DNA of 64,000 nt from Rhizophagus irregularis (lineage: Eukaryota > Glomeromycota > Glomeromycetes > Glomerales > Glomeraceae). The DNA is taken from contig NC_089454.1 of assembly GCF_026210795.1 (NCBI RefSeq), forward strand, positions 3,100,001 through 3,164,000, in the 5' to 3' direction. Shown here one piece after another: positions 46,346-56,999 of the stretch (position 1 is its first letter; each line of letters starts with the position of its first letter). The position numbers and the translations under genes are program-made. A model generated the notes under the pieces. The model was not told where the DNA came from. It did not search any database and saw only the letters and a list, made by a program, of their open reading frames with translations.

Positions 46346-47731
46346 ATTTCTGGACTAGGAATAAAGACAAAGGCTTTTCGGATAAAACTATTAACTTACT
46401 CTCATCATCAGTGGATAATAGATCTTCAAGAACAGTGTCTTCAGCTATTTGAGTATGAGAACATTGGTGTGACTCACAACACGTCGATCCTGTTACTTGC
46501 CCTATAAATAAGATTTGTGAATTTTTTTCCGACATGTTGACATTCGGAAAATCATATAATACTATCGCTGGCTATAGATCAGCCATTAGTGAAATCCACG
46601 AACGAATTGATAATTTCTCAATTGGAACTCACCCAGACATTTTAAAAGCTATGCAAGCTATTCAGATTGATAAGCCTCCTACTTCAAAGTCAGATGACGC
46701 TATTGATATTATTCTTTTGTTAGAATTTATTGTTTCCTTGGGTGACAATTCAACCATGTCTATTAGAGAACTTACTTGCAAAACAGCCTTTTTATTGGCT
46801 TTGATTTCAGCGTGTTGTCCATCAGATCTTCATCGGATTAATGCTTTTGATTATACCAAGACAAGGTCTTCTATTTCGTTCAATTGTGTCACGCCCAAAG
46901 AATATAATATCGCGGTTGCACATTCAGCCTCCACAACAAAATCCCGATTAAAAAAGATTTTTGTTGGTGTTTACCCAGATGAAAGACATCTTTGTCCATA
47001 TGAAGCTGTTACTTCTTTGTTATCAAGAACTTCCCTATGGCGCAGTGTTGGCCAGTGACCCAAGTGACCTCAAATGACTCAGATGACTGGTCACGTGTCA
47101 TTTGGGTCATTTCAACATTAAATGACAAATTTCCTAGTCATTTAAAAATTACATCATAATTCTGGCCAGAATTATTTATACAATTTCACTATTTCATGGA
47201 TAAAATTTTCACAAGTTCATAATTCAGGCCGGCATCATTATCTTGGCCTGAATTATAAAGCATTAATTTTAAATGACTCAAATGACAAATGACCCAAATG
47301 ATTAGGTCATTCGAAGGTCATTTGGGGGTCATCTCAAAATGGGCAAATGACCTAGTCATTTGCCATCACTGCTATGGCGTGTATCTGCTGATCAAAAACG
47401 TGCTCTTTTTCTTATTACAAAAGAACCTCACTCACCAGCTTCCATGGATACTATTGCCAGATGGATAAAATCTATTTTAAAGATTTCCTCTCCAGGTTCA
47501 ACAGCTAAAGATATGCGTGTATTGGCAGCTTTTTTCGCTCAAAATGCTGGGGCTGGATTGGAGACCATACTAGCACTTGGCAATTGGTCTAGTAATTCGG
47601 TTTATCACCGTTTCTACCAAAGGGGTATTAAATTGATGTTAGAACGTAATCAGGTTTCTTTGTTGATTTTATCGGAAGCACATGTTGGTCACGATTCTTT
47701 AGACGAAGTCATTAATGATTCTCCGCAGTAG
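46345..47731 (+). pseudogene. DIRS tyrosine recombinase, split by a hAT MITE
   Basis: Frame pieces: FSDKTINLLSSSVDNRSSRT with two stops (TGA, TGA), then HWCDSQHVDPVTCPINKICE and SYNTIAGYRSAISEIHERID. The catalytic region follows: LLALISACCPSDLHRINAFD, and after the insertion KDMRVLAAFFAQNAGAGLET and GNWSSNSVYHRFYQR with the candidate nucleophile Tyr. Where relatives usually have an Arg before PSDL, this copy has Cys (TGT, a possible C-to-T change). The 329-bp element at 47043-47371 interrupts the frame between LWR and VSADQKRA. The product would resolve circular cDNA into the genome in a living element; this copy is dead. Confidence 0.75.
47043..47371. mobile_element. hAT-type MITE (329 bp) in the recombinase
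   Basis: The termini CAGTGTTGGC and GCCATCACTG (imperfect inverted ends, CAGTG-T/A-TGGC) are bordered by an exact 8-bp duplication, CTATGGCG (47035-47042 and 47372-47379). The interior repeats AAATGAC, CAAATGACC and GGTCATTTG motifs many times near both ends (subterminal repeats). Removing it and one duplication copy restores the recombinase frame. Confidence 0.88.
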
Positions 47732-48104
47732 CACGTGATTATACTTGTCTGAGTTATGAAATTGATTTAAGTAAATGTATGAGTTTTAACGAAATGCATT
47801 TATAAATCAATGAATAACATAGGACAAGTATAATTACGCTCCCTCCCATTTTTCCCACCCTATTTACTAGTTTAGTAAAAATGGCCTAAAGAGGCTTGTG
47901 TGGGAATTGTAGTCTATATATAGTAAAATAATAGTTTAATTGTTTATGATTATGTAATATGATTATTTATGATGTAATTATTCTTTGTACTAACTTGCCG
48001 CAGCTAATAAAATGGCCGATTAGCACGTGATTATACTTGTCCTACGTTATTCATTGATTTATAAATGCATTTCGTTAAAACTCATACATTTACTTAAATT
48101 TCTC

Positions 48105-48335
48105 ATAAAATAAAAGTTTCATCAAAGTAACTTCTATGCTAGGTAGCTTTGATAATGAAAGTGTTCATATATTTACAGATTTTGTTCAGTCCATAAATTT
48201 ATTCTACTTTGGCAATAAAAATACACGAAAAACTTTAAAAACTTTTTGTGACGAAATTACATAAAATACGGCAGATCAGCAGTTAATTTTTTGCAAAAAG
48301 TTACTATTAAAAAATTCATTACGTTTCATTGGTAT
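48105..48335 (-). repeat. Fragment of kinase 5' flank
   Basis: Diverged match to the conserved DNA upstream of the kinase genes (AAGTTTCATCAAAGTAACTT, GTAGCTTTGATAATGAAAGTG, TTCTACTTTGGCAATAAA, TTTTTGTGACGAAATT). The same sequence class recurs at 62650-62850. It indicates a former kinase block that was overwritten by transposons. Confidence 0.5.
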
Positions 48336-48588
48336 GGTATCTCAGCAGGGTTGTGTAGTCTTCTAGGTCTAAGAGACCTGGTCCACAGAACTAGGACCAG
48401 CCAGTAAATCTAGAATCAATACTCTAGGATTTGTATTGGTCCTGAATCAGTCGATCCCACAGTTACCCGCTGTAAGCTAGGAATTCATGAAATTTTCAGT
48501 TAATTAACGCACATTTGAATCCTGATGATGATCTTCGAATTGGTAGATGATTTACAAATTACTATGATGATGCAGAGGTTGGCAGGAT

Positions 48589-48741
48589 GAGGTATTAGAA
48601 ATAGATAATATTTTGAATTTAGAATTTGTTAACAATACTTTAGGAAACTTAATTGAAGATAGCTTAGAGGAAGGAAATGAGAAAGAGAATGACGAAGAAG
48701 AAATTCTCATGGAAGAAAGTGATAATGATGACGATATTTAG
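48589..48741 (+). pseudogene. Acidic C-terminal ORF remnant
   Basis: A frame without ATG reads EVLEIDNILNLEFVNNTLGN, EDSLEEGNEKENDEEEILME and ends ESDNDDDI, then TAG. It looks like the acidic tail of a larger protein, possibly a transposase, but I cannot assign it. Upstream sequence is out of frame. Confidence 0.3.
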
Positions 48742-49138
48742 CGGGTCCTGCTGCTGAAGCGGGTAAAATAATTGATAATATGTGTAATTGAGTTTGGTTT
48801 CTTGAGTTACTGTCGTAGAAATTATTGTAAATTCTTTTAATTGCGGCCCTATAAGAAATATGTATACGGAAAGGATACGTTTTGTATACATTTTATGTAC
48901 GTTTCTATAGATTCTGTATACAAATTCCATATATTTAATAAGCAATTCATTTTTGAACATTTTTTTAAAAAACTAATGTATACAGAAAAAATCAATCATA
49001 CGGAATGTATACAGAATTTTTAAACTTAATATTTTTAGAAAATAATTTTACAAAAATCTCGTATCATAACATGAGATCACGTGATTGTTTATTGTTTTGT
49101 TATGATACGTTTTTTGTTTTTATATAAACCCTACTTTG

Positions 49139-52041
49139 TAGTAATCCGATCCTATACCTGAAAAGCCATCCGGATTCAATCCGGATTGCCTCAGCTGAAT
49201 CTGGATGATAATCCACATCCAAAAATTTAGCGGATTATCCGAACTTTAATAGATCCATCCTTAATTTAGGATCCATCCGGATCTATCCTAGTCTATTTAT
49301 AGAAAATTTATTTATAATTAAAAATATTTATTCAAATTTCAAATTTCGAAATTCAAAGTCAAAAATAAAAATGTACAAACACACAATTTAAACAAAAAAG
49401 CTTTATGCAATATAATTTTATTATGTAAAATGATAAAAGCATTAAAAGAAAATAAAATGTATTATTCATTATGAGGTTTGCACCATTTCTTCAACTTCGT
49501 CCCATTCTTTTGCAAAAACTTGCATAGAATTAAGATTTCTCTTCAAGAAAAGCATTTTACCAGCCAAATCTGTATCCAACCGTGTTCTTTTTACTGTAAT
49601 TAGATTATTAGCATGTGAAAATAATCTTTCGCTTGAGACAGAAGTTGCTGGTATTCCAAGGTATTTACGAGCAATTTGAGATAATTTTGGAAAAATTTGT
49701 GCATGCGCCCGCCACCAATCTAATGGATTTTCTTTTTCAAGTGCAGCTGGCATGTTTAAATAATTATTTAGTTCATCACTATTATTATTACCCGAATTCA
49801 ATCGACCTACTTTTTTAATTTTCATTTGGCGGCGTTGACGGTATTCTTTATATGAACGCAATGAAGATTCTGTATCTTGAGTAGGTGTAATTGAATCATT
49901 AGGGAATTCTATTACTTGTGGTGATTTATTTGGAAAATTATTTGAAAATTCATCCCGGAGCTTTTGAATAATTCTGTTTTTATCATCTTCCAACTCCACA
50001 AAATCCAATTCCTTATAGCGAGGGTCCAATAAAGATGCAATTAAGCCAGCATCATTTGGTTTATCCCAATAAAAAATTAATGAGCTGTAAATATTTTCCT
50101 TTACATTTTCCAAAACTCCTTCTGTATTTAATGGATCTTTAATAGAAATTCTTTTATTTGTAATATTACTTATAACTTCTTCATCTTCAACCTCAATAGG
50201 TGTTACTTCAATACCTTTAGATTCAAATACAGTATTCTCGTCATGATGAGTAACATTATTTGATGGCAAGCTGCAAGTCATATTAAAAATAAGCTCTTTG
50301 ATAATTGATATCATATTGCTAAATGTTACGTAAGTTCCTCCTGAAAAATCTTTTGTTGTTCTCTCAAATGGTGTTAAAAGATCAACTAATTGGTCCAACA
50401 ATTCCCATTCTTCCTCAGATAACATGATCTTTCTTAGTTTATTTCCATCCTTTTTATCATCTCTATTGGTACTAGTACACAAATCAGCTTGGAGTTGAAT
50501 TATTGCGTCTTTGAGATAAAAAAGTCGATCCCAAGCATAGTAAGATGAATTCCATCGGGTAGAAACATCTTGAATACAATGCAAAATATCTTTATAACCT
50601 AATTTGCATTGTGTTGCTTCTAATCTTTCTATCTGTCTTTGGGTTGAAAAAAAATGGACTATTCGTTTTACATGTGCAATAAGAATTTCTGCAGCTGCCA
50701 ATCCTTTCCCAATTGCTAACTGAAGAGTATGTGCCGCACAAGGAAGTCTTTGAATACTTTCACATTTATTTTTCTGAATTAGAAATGGAAATGCTGCTTT
50801 CATATTTGAACCATTATCAGTAATGATAGTTGTTACCCATCCTTCAAGATTCCAACTCGTAATACATTGGTAAAGTAATTCAGCAATATTCTTAGCGGTA
50901 TGGGGAGAAGGAGCATACATCATCTCTAACATTACATCTCTAATTTTAAAATCTGTTGTAATCCATGTTGCAGTAATACCTAGATATCCATGTTTAGCCC
51001 TACTTGACCAAAGATCAGTGGTAAGAGATACTGATGTAGCCGTTTCATTTAGAAGGTTCTTTAAGTTTTCACGATTATAATTATAACTTTTAGATATCAT
51101 TGTTTTGACTTTTTGCTCTCCGGGTATAATGAAGGAAGGATCAAAATTGGAAATTTTTTCTTTATATGCTGGATTTGTAACTGTAGAAATAGGTTGATCG
51201 GTAATTAACATCCATTTAAGCATAGATTCTTCTCGTTGTTTTTGGATGTGTTTTGGATGGGGGCGATGAGATTTGGCAAAATCTGTAATCTTTGTATTTC
51301 GTAACTAAAAAAATCCATTAATTTTTAATTTAATAAAATAATAATTTCAAGTTTAAATTTTGAAACATACTTTTTTCAATTTTTTGGAAGTATTTTCACT
51401 TTCTTCATCCTCGTTAACAATATGATGAATATCACGTAAGTGTGCAATGAGATTTCCCGTTGAAGATCCAGCATTTCTATACGCTTGACCACATCTACTG
51501 CCGTTATCATCTAAGATTTTACAAACTTGAACTTCCTCACCCTTTGAATTGAGACACTTTTCAAAATATTGTCTTGTAAATGAAGATTTTTTTCTTTTAC
51601 TTGCAGAATTTGCATTTAATTCTTTATTTATTTCTTTAAAAAATTTATAAATGTAATAATACAATTTATTAATATTTATAAAATAAATAAATTGAACAAC
51701 TATTTAATACACCTTTTCCCGTTGAATCTATTCTATTTATTGCTTCAATAAATGTAAATTCCTGGGATTCAGTCTCATTATCAATCTCTTGATTCTCTTC
51801 TTGCGACATTGTTAGGATTTAAGAAAAAAAGATGTAACGTCCAATATTGATAATCAATTTGATGATCATACATTTTTATATAATTTAATACGGATTACAA
51901 TCCGTTAATCCAGATGATCTTCCATCCGTCATCCGTTTTATAACGGATCAGATCCGTACTAAAATTTCAGATTAGGATATCCGAGCTGGATCCGTAAAAT
52001 AGGATCTATCCGGATTTATCGGATTTAGGATCGGATCACTA
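49139..52041 (-). mobile_element. Complete hAT transposon (2.9 kb), putatively autonomous
   Basis: Ends TAGTAATCCGATCCTA at 49139 and the complement of TAGTGATCCGATCCTA at 52041, flanked by an exact 8-bp duplication, CTACTTTG (49131-49138 and 52042-52049). Subterminal regions are dense in GGAT/ATCC motifs (CCGGATT, GGATCC, ATCCGTC), likely transposase binding sites. It carries a full-length transposase gene without stops or frameshifts. It is younger than its host element, in which it sits. Confidence 0.9.
49469..51809 (-). CDS. hAT transposase with BED zinc finger
   Basis: Three exons (51809-51713, 51633-51371, 51304-49469) with consistent phases give 731 residues. The start MSQEENQEIDN is the first ATG of exon 1. 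A BED-type finger lies at about residues 50-105 (C70, C80, H97, H102). The catalytic RNase H-like core follows: SLTTDLWSS (D217), the YLGITATWI strand and IITDNGSNM (D283). The C-terminus has the hAT dimerisation block: NPLDWWRAHAQIFPKLSQIA, YLGIPATSVSSERLFSHA and KRTRLDTDLAGKMLFL, which includes the conserved Glu of ERLFS. It cuts and pastes the element, acting in the nucleus. Splice sites are GTGTAT, GTATGT and AG. Nothing looks broken, so it may be active. Confidence 0.9.
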
Positions 52042-53599
52042 CTACTTTGATGAGTTTGATCTTCCGATCTTCCTTTCTGTCTTTCCCTTCCTTCTCTTTT
52101 CTCTTGTCTTATTTTTGTTATTTTTTCTAAATTTTTCTTCTTTTTTCGTCACCCCCCCTTTAAAAAAAATTTTTTTTTTCGTACCTCGCTTTAAAAATTT
52201 TTTTTTTCATCACTCTCCTTTAAAAAAAAAATTTTTTCGTCACTCCCTTAAAAAAAAAATTTTTTTTTGATTTTATTCTGTTATCCCAACTCTTCTTTTT
52301 TTAAAAAAAAATTTTCTTCTTTCTATTTCTATTTCCTCTTTATAAAAAATTTTTTATTTTTCTAACTTTGACGTTCTCCCTTTAAAAAAAATATTTTTTT
52401 TAACTTTCCTAACTTCATTACTCTCTTTTTAAAAAAATATTTTTTTTGATTTATTCTTTATTCCCTTTCTTTTTTATTTATATTTATCCCTTTTTTTATT
52501 TCATAGGCCAGCAGCTATTTTTTGTGAGAAGATTCAGTTTCTTTTTTCTTTTTTGTAGATCAGTTTGGGAGTCCTTTCCTTTTTGTAGGATTGTTCAGGA
52601 TTTTTTTTCTTTTTTTAGGTCAGTTCAAATTTTCTTTTTTTTTTTTTGTAAATTAGGTTCAGATTCTTTTCTTTTTGTAGGTTGTTTCAGTTTTGTTGCT
52701 TTAGAGTCTTCTTTTTTTGTAGGTCAGTTTTGGATTTATTTTGTTGTTTTGGTTTCTTTTTCATCAGATGCTACATAATTCTTTTCATTTATGTAGGTCA
52801 GACATTTTGGAGTTCTCTTTCTTTTTTTGTAGGAATGCTGGCCTTTGGTGACTTGGACGATTGCAGATACTATATGAAGGGGGGTTTTGTTTCCAATTAA
52901 GTTAGACGTTCTTATGTTTCTTTTTTTTTGTTTTTTTTAGGTTGTTTGACTCCAAATGAACATGAACTTATAGATAATTTTGGTTGCAATAGGTGGTTTT
53001 AATAAGGAGGGAATTCATAATGTATTTGTATTTTGTTTATTTTTTATTTTTTTATTTAATTTAATAAAGTAAAATTAGATTTATGTAAATATAATTATAG
53101 TAAACTGTAATACAAATAGTAAATTCAGTAACCAAATCGTATAAATTTCGTGATAAAATCAGTGATCAAATCATGTAAATTCCATATGAATTCTGTGCAA
53201 ATTCCGTATCCAAACCATATTTTTAGTGATACGGAATTGTGCATTTTTCCGTATCCTATTATGATACGTTATTTCTAAGGAAAAAAATCGTATAAAAACT
53301 TTATAAAAAACGTATCCAATTTTTTTATAGGGTGGATGCTTCTTATACAAAGAAATAATTTCAATCGGGATTTGGAAGTTTCGCTAAGTTAAAAGAGGAA
53401 GTTTTCAAAATAACGAGTATGATAAACACATCAATTTAATTACCAATTAAAAGGCGAGCACGTGCATTTTTAGATACTCCAGATTTCAGAAGTTTCGCTA
53501 GGTTTCGGCAGTTTCAGAATGGCCAAAAATGAAACCTAAAATGGGCGAAAAGTTTTGCCAATCGCGAAGCAGCTTCGCACAAAACGTTAATTCTAATAT

Positions 53600-53790
53600 T
53601 AATGGATCACATTCTTTGCATCATAATTCTTCAGTAAATTGTTTATTATAATAAGAACAATTTTATAGTTGATCTGTTGATGTTTACTGAATTAGAATCA
53701 AATCTCTATCAAGGGAATTAAATTTATCAATTTGAGATTCTATTGGAAGTTGAGTTTCATTTCCTTTTTCCATCTTAATTTTTTTTTTTG
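53600..53790 (-). pseudogene. Kinase zinc-ribbon remnant
   Basis: The + strand AATGGATCACATTCTTTGCA, then TTCTTCAGTAAATTG and TAATAAGAACAATTTT, match the CKECDP / PF-EE / CSYCN codons of the kinase family, in the same position relative to DUF4419 as in kinase C. Only the N-terminal portion survives; the rest is missing at the left boundary near 53590. Confidence 0.6.
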
Positions 53791-53824
53791 TTATTGAGAA
53801 ATAAATTGAAAAGTTTTGTGTTTA

Positions 53825-53965
53825 TTTTATTATTTTTATTTTTATTTTAATAATAACGACAGTTACAGGTGGTAGGTACTACAAAGAAAATAAGCTAAGC
53901 TAATTCTTAACTAAGAAAACAAGGTGCTAACCACAATTACTTTAGAGTAATCGATCCGCCAAAAA
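53825..53965 (-). mobile_element. Short A-tailed LINE-like 3' fragment
   Basis: DNA absent from duplication unit 1. It starts on the + strand with TATTTTTATTTTTATTTT, like the tail of the LINE at 62966-63030, and continues to AATCGATCCGCC. It probably is a strongly 5'-truncated insert read on the - strand. GTGTTTAT/GCGTTTAT-like sequence at both edges may be its target duplication. Confidence 0.4.
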
Positions 53966-54742
53966 TTTGCGTTTATTTGCATTACCTTATTGTTTTAATC
54001 AATGGAAGAATGATAGATCATATGAGTAATACATTTGTTAAATAAAAATAAAAAAATTAATGTTTAACAAAATATGTTAGAAAAAATGATATCGTTATTA
54101 GTTTTATCAGGTCATTAGAAAAACTCTCATACCAAGTGGGCTTTTAAGAATGAAAGAATTTGTGTTATTATATATATTATATAACAAAAAATAACCTTGC
54201 AAATAATAATAAGGAGCTATTAAAAATTTTTATAAAAAAATAATAGCAACTATAAATAATCATACGCTATCATTGCATAACGTATGAACCAACCTTTTTT
54301 GGATAATTCCAGCTGACATTACGAGTAGTGCCGATCTCTTGTTACCTATGTAAATTATGAAAATGCATCTTGAAAATCGTCAATAATATTATTGTAGTTT
54401 CAAAAATGGTTGAAATTGATGTTGATTACTTAAGTGGTGACGAATAAACAAAAAAATAAGCTTCAAAATCATACAGGAAAAACATGTGATGTATGCAATA
54501 TAACACAGGACCATAGAGCACTTTTTTTCAAAAACCAACCGATTAGCAATCATGTGATATTTCATCAACTCTTTTAAGAACGTGATAAGGTTTTTAGCGT
54601 ATTCTATATTACATATAGTATTTTCTTGTGTTTTTTTTGTCACCATCTTACGTGATCGACATCTATTTTGAAAACGGAATAATTAAAATCTGGGTCTTGC
54701 CATTGACAATCCAATAAAATTCGTACACAGTTTGGCGATCAT

Positions 54743-54752
54743 GGGCGTAAAA
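54743..54752 (+). promoter_or_regulatory. GGGCGTAAAA motif upstream of DUF4419 gene 2
   Basis: Identical 10-mer 87 bp before the ATG at 54840, kept although the DNA on its 5' side differs from unit 1 by a ~300-bp insertion. That retention supports, but does not prove, a promoter role. Confidence 0.35.
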
Positions 54753-54839
54753 TTCTATGCCGGATTATTCAAATATTAAACCCACCGCTACTTTTTTTTG
54801 CGTTAACGCTACTTTTTTTTCTCTTTAACGCAAAAAAAA

Positions 54840-55898
54840 ATGAGTACACAAATTCTCACAAAACAAGTAAACCTTGAGAATAAACTTGAGCCGCATATTT
54901 TAATAAAAGATAAAATTTCACAAATTTGTCGTAATACGACTGTTCATGCAATTTCAATTGATTACGATAACCTTCCCTCAAATGAACAGTCAGTACTTAA
55001 AAGTACAGCTACTTTTCATGGATTGGCTGCAGCAATTTTTCATGCTTATAACAAACATCAACATTTACGCTTGACACCTGATGATATTTGGTTAACTATC
55101 GCGCAAGGAGTTAGTCAACACATTAATCATAATGCAGAAAAGTTTCGTTATCGTTTTGTTAATCATGAAGGTAAAAAAGAAATAGGTATTAATGTTGAAG
55201 ATATTTTGTATCATGAAAATTCATGTATTAAAGGAAATTGGCTTGAAGCGATAAATAGGTTAGTTGTAGCAACTGATGAAGCTGTAGAGAAAATCGATAT
55301 AAAATCTCTTTTAGAATGTAATTTTTCTACAACAACAAATAATTCTCTCACTGCTAGTCGTATCGTCCTTTTAGATGCCGTTAAAGCTTATTTTAGTTTT
55401 AAAATGTATTTTGATTGTGGAATCCCTAAAATTACTCTTGAAGGTACTTTAGAAGATTGGATAAAATTACAAGAAAAAGTTATTAAATTACGTCAATTAG
55501 ATCTAGATATGGATTTTTGGTTGGATAAATTAGATCCTGTTATTTGGAAATTTGTAGAAACTTATAAAGGTGAAATTGATGAGGAATTTTGGGCAAAAAT
55601 AATTTCTTTAAGGTATTTTGGTTCGGGTGGTGATTTTAAAGTCAATGGATGGATGACGGCATTTTTTCCCTATAAAAAAGATGGAAAAATTTTAGAAAAC
55701 AATTCAATTGAACCAAGTGATATTCCTAATGGAAGAGTTGAAGTTCCATTTACGACTGATACTGGATTTTCCTTAAAATTTGTTTCCGGATTTTTAGGTG
55801 CACAACAAAAAACTCTGGAAAATTCTAATGAAGTGGTTGTTTCACCAATTATTGGTTGGTTTATTATTGATGATGATAAAGATTCGGATAAAAAATAA
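54840..55898 (+). CDS. DUF4419 domain protein 2
   Basis: A single-exon 352-residue paralogue of the protein at 29170. The same landmarks are present: HGLAAAIFHAYNKHQHL, LTPDDIWLTIAQGVSQHI, NFSTTTNNS, FDCGIPKITLEGTLEDW, FGSGGDF and VNGWMTAFFPY. A three-residue deletion removes EDF after GGDF, and the C-terminus has one extra Asp. Changes relative to copy 1 are mostly conservative and both frames are open, consistent with both copies being maintained, or with a recent duplication. Function unknown. The ATG follows an A-run. The - strand frame at 54389-54646 in its upstream region is not supported. Confidence 0.87.
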   Translation: MSTQILTKQVNLENKLEPHILIKDKISQICRNTTVHAISIDYDNLPSNEQSVLKSTATFHGLAAAIFHAYNKHQHLRLTPDDIWLTIAQGVSQHINHNAEKFRYRFVNHEGKKEIGINVEDILYHENSCIKGNWLEAINRLVVATDEAVEKIDIKSLLECNFSTTTNNSLTASRIVLLDAVKAYFSFKMYFDCGIPKITLEGTLEDWIKLQEKVIKLRQLDLDMDFWLDKLDPVIWKFVETYKGEIDEEFWAKIISLRYFGSGGDFKVNGWMTAFFPYKKDGKILENNSIEPSDIPNGRVEVPFTTDTGFSLKFVSGFLGAQQKTLENSNEVVVSPIIGWFIIDDDKDSDKK

Positions 55899-56338
55899 AA
55901 AAGCTAAATCTAAATAATATTTAGTATTTGCTAAATGAGTATAGTTTAAATATTTCATTATCTTATTTTTTTTCTTTTTATATCAACAATAAAGCTTTCA
56001 CATTTTTGCTTTCATAATAAATTTCTTACTTGCTATTTTGTTCACGGGCAAAAAAAAACAAATAAGTAATATCATGGTGAAACTTATCAGCTAAATATAT
56101 ACAAAAATTAGAAGCAAGCAATGTTTTAAACCCCAAAAATAAATTTATTGGCCATCCATACTAACAGATATTCCGTAAGCCTACATTTAGGTGTTCTGAT
56201 AATCGTCAAGTGAAGGCTTACGAGCCTTAACCTTCCTTCAGTTTATTTTTTATTCTCATTTTATTGTTAATAATGATTCATCGTATTTATTCTTATTTGG
56301 TTTAATTCATTTTAAAGGCTCACTAGGGCCGCCACGTA

Positions 56339-56516
56339 CCGTATATCGGCCAGAATACCCCGGTATGTTGCAAATTTTGGAGGTTTTTTACTTATGCCCG
56401 GGTACAATAAAATATGCTAAAATATACTCCTTACTTTAAAATCAATTGCCACGCACCATATATAATAAATACCCTGTATTTTACAGCATAGGGGTACTTT
56501 GGTCCGTTATATACGG
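56339..56516. mobile_element. Tc1/mariner-like MITE with TA duplication
   Basis: Imperfect inverted ends CCGTATATCGGCCAGAATAC and CCGTATATAACGGACC (the latter complemented at the right), flanked by TA (56337-56338 and 56517-56518). No matching element is seen in the corresponding part of duplication unit 1, so it inserted after the duplication or was lost there. Related in its CCGTATA ends to the element at 18112. Confidence 0.6.
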
Positions 56517-56999
56517 TAATTCAAATTCCCATGAGTGCTTCTTTCAATTTATTATTGAACTCGAAATATTCAATTAGTTGTCCTTTTCTATTATGCGTTT
56601 TAACAAGGTTAATAATGACGATTTTATAATTAATAGTGCGCGCAGACAAATGATCGGCAAGCCAAATGCGAATTGACAAAAACTAAGTTCGTCAATATCT
56701 AACCAAATCACTATTATCATTCCAACATTTAATGTTACTAAATTTCATATTGCAAAAAATTTTGCAAGTAATTCCTAAAAATCGTCAATTAGTCAAAAAA
56801 TTAGCAAATTTCTGTCCCTATTTTTTTGTTAATAAAGGTATTGGTTAGAGACCTCAAAATTAAGTGTATTTTAACCTTTTTTAATATATATTTAAAATAG
56901 ATTTTCGAAAATAAAAGTAATTCAAAAAACATATAGAATATTTTTATGAATTAAGGTTATTGACTTATAAACTCGCAAAAATCATTTTTAAATTTGAAA

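Larger units (their letters stand above)
45838..48100 (+). mobile_element. DIRS-type retrotransposon, 5'-truncated
   Basis: Carries the end of an RNase H-like pol domain, a tyrosine recombinase, and a terminal structure of inverted and direct repeats. AGCACGTGATTATACTTGTC occurs at 47730-47749 and again at 48022-48041. About 74 bp at 47766-47838 is repeated inverted at 48024-48100. DIRS elements have exactly this kind of inverted/internal complementary repeats and a tyrosine recombinase in place of an integrase. The gag and reverse transcriptase parts are missing on the left. Confidence 0.75.
48847..53332 (-). mobile_element. CCCTATAA-family element 4, reverse orientation
   Basis: Reverse copy of the family. 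The left end CCCTATAAGAAATATG (48847) corresponds to the right end of element 2, and the right end TTTTTTTATAGGG (53332) to its left end. Flanking trinucleotides are CGG and TGG, one mismatch in a 3-bp duplication. The body is interrupted by a complete hAT transposon (49139-52041). The arrays of A/T blocks and ACAAAAAAGAA repeats (here complemented, 52050-52900) are as in the other copies. Confidence 0.8.

Noticed and set aside
54389-54646. 85-codon - strand frame upstream of DUF4419 gene 2
   Set aside because: Absent from the duplicate block, hydrophobic and featureless; probably part of an insertion.
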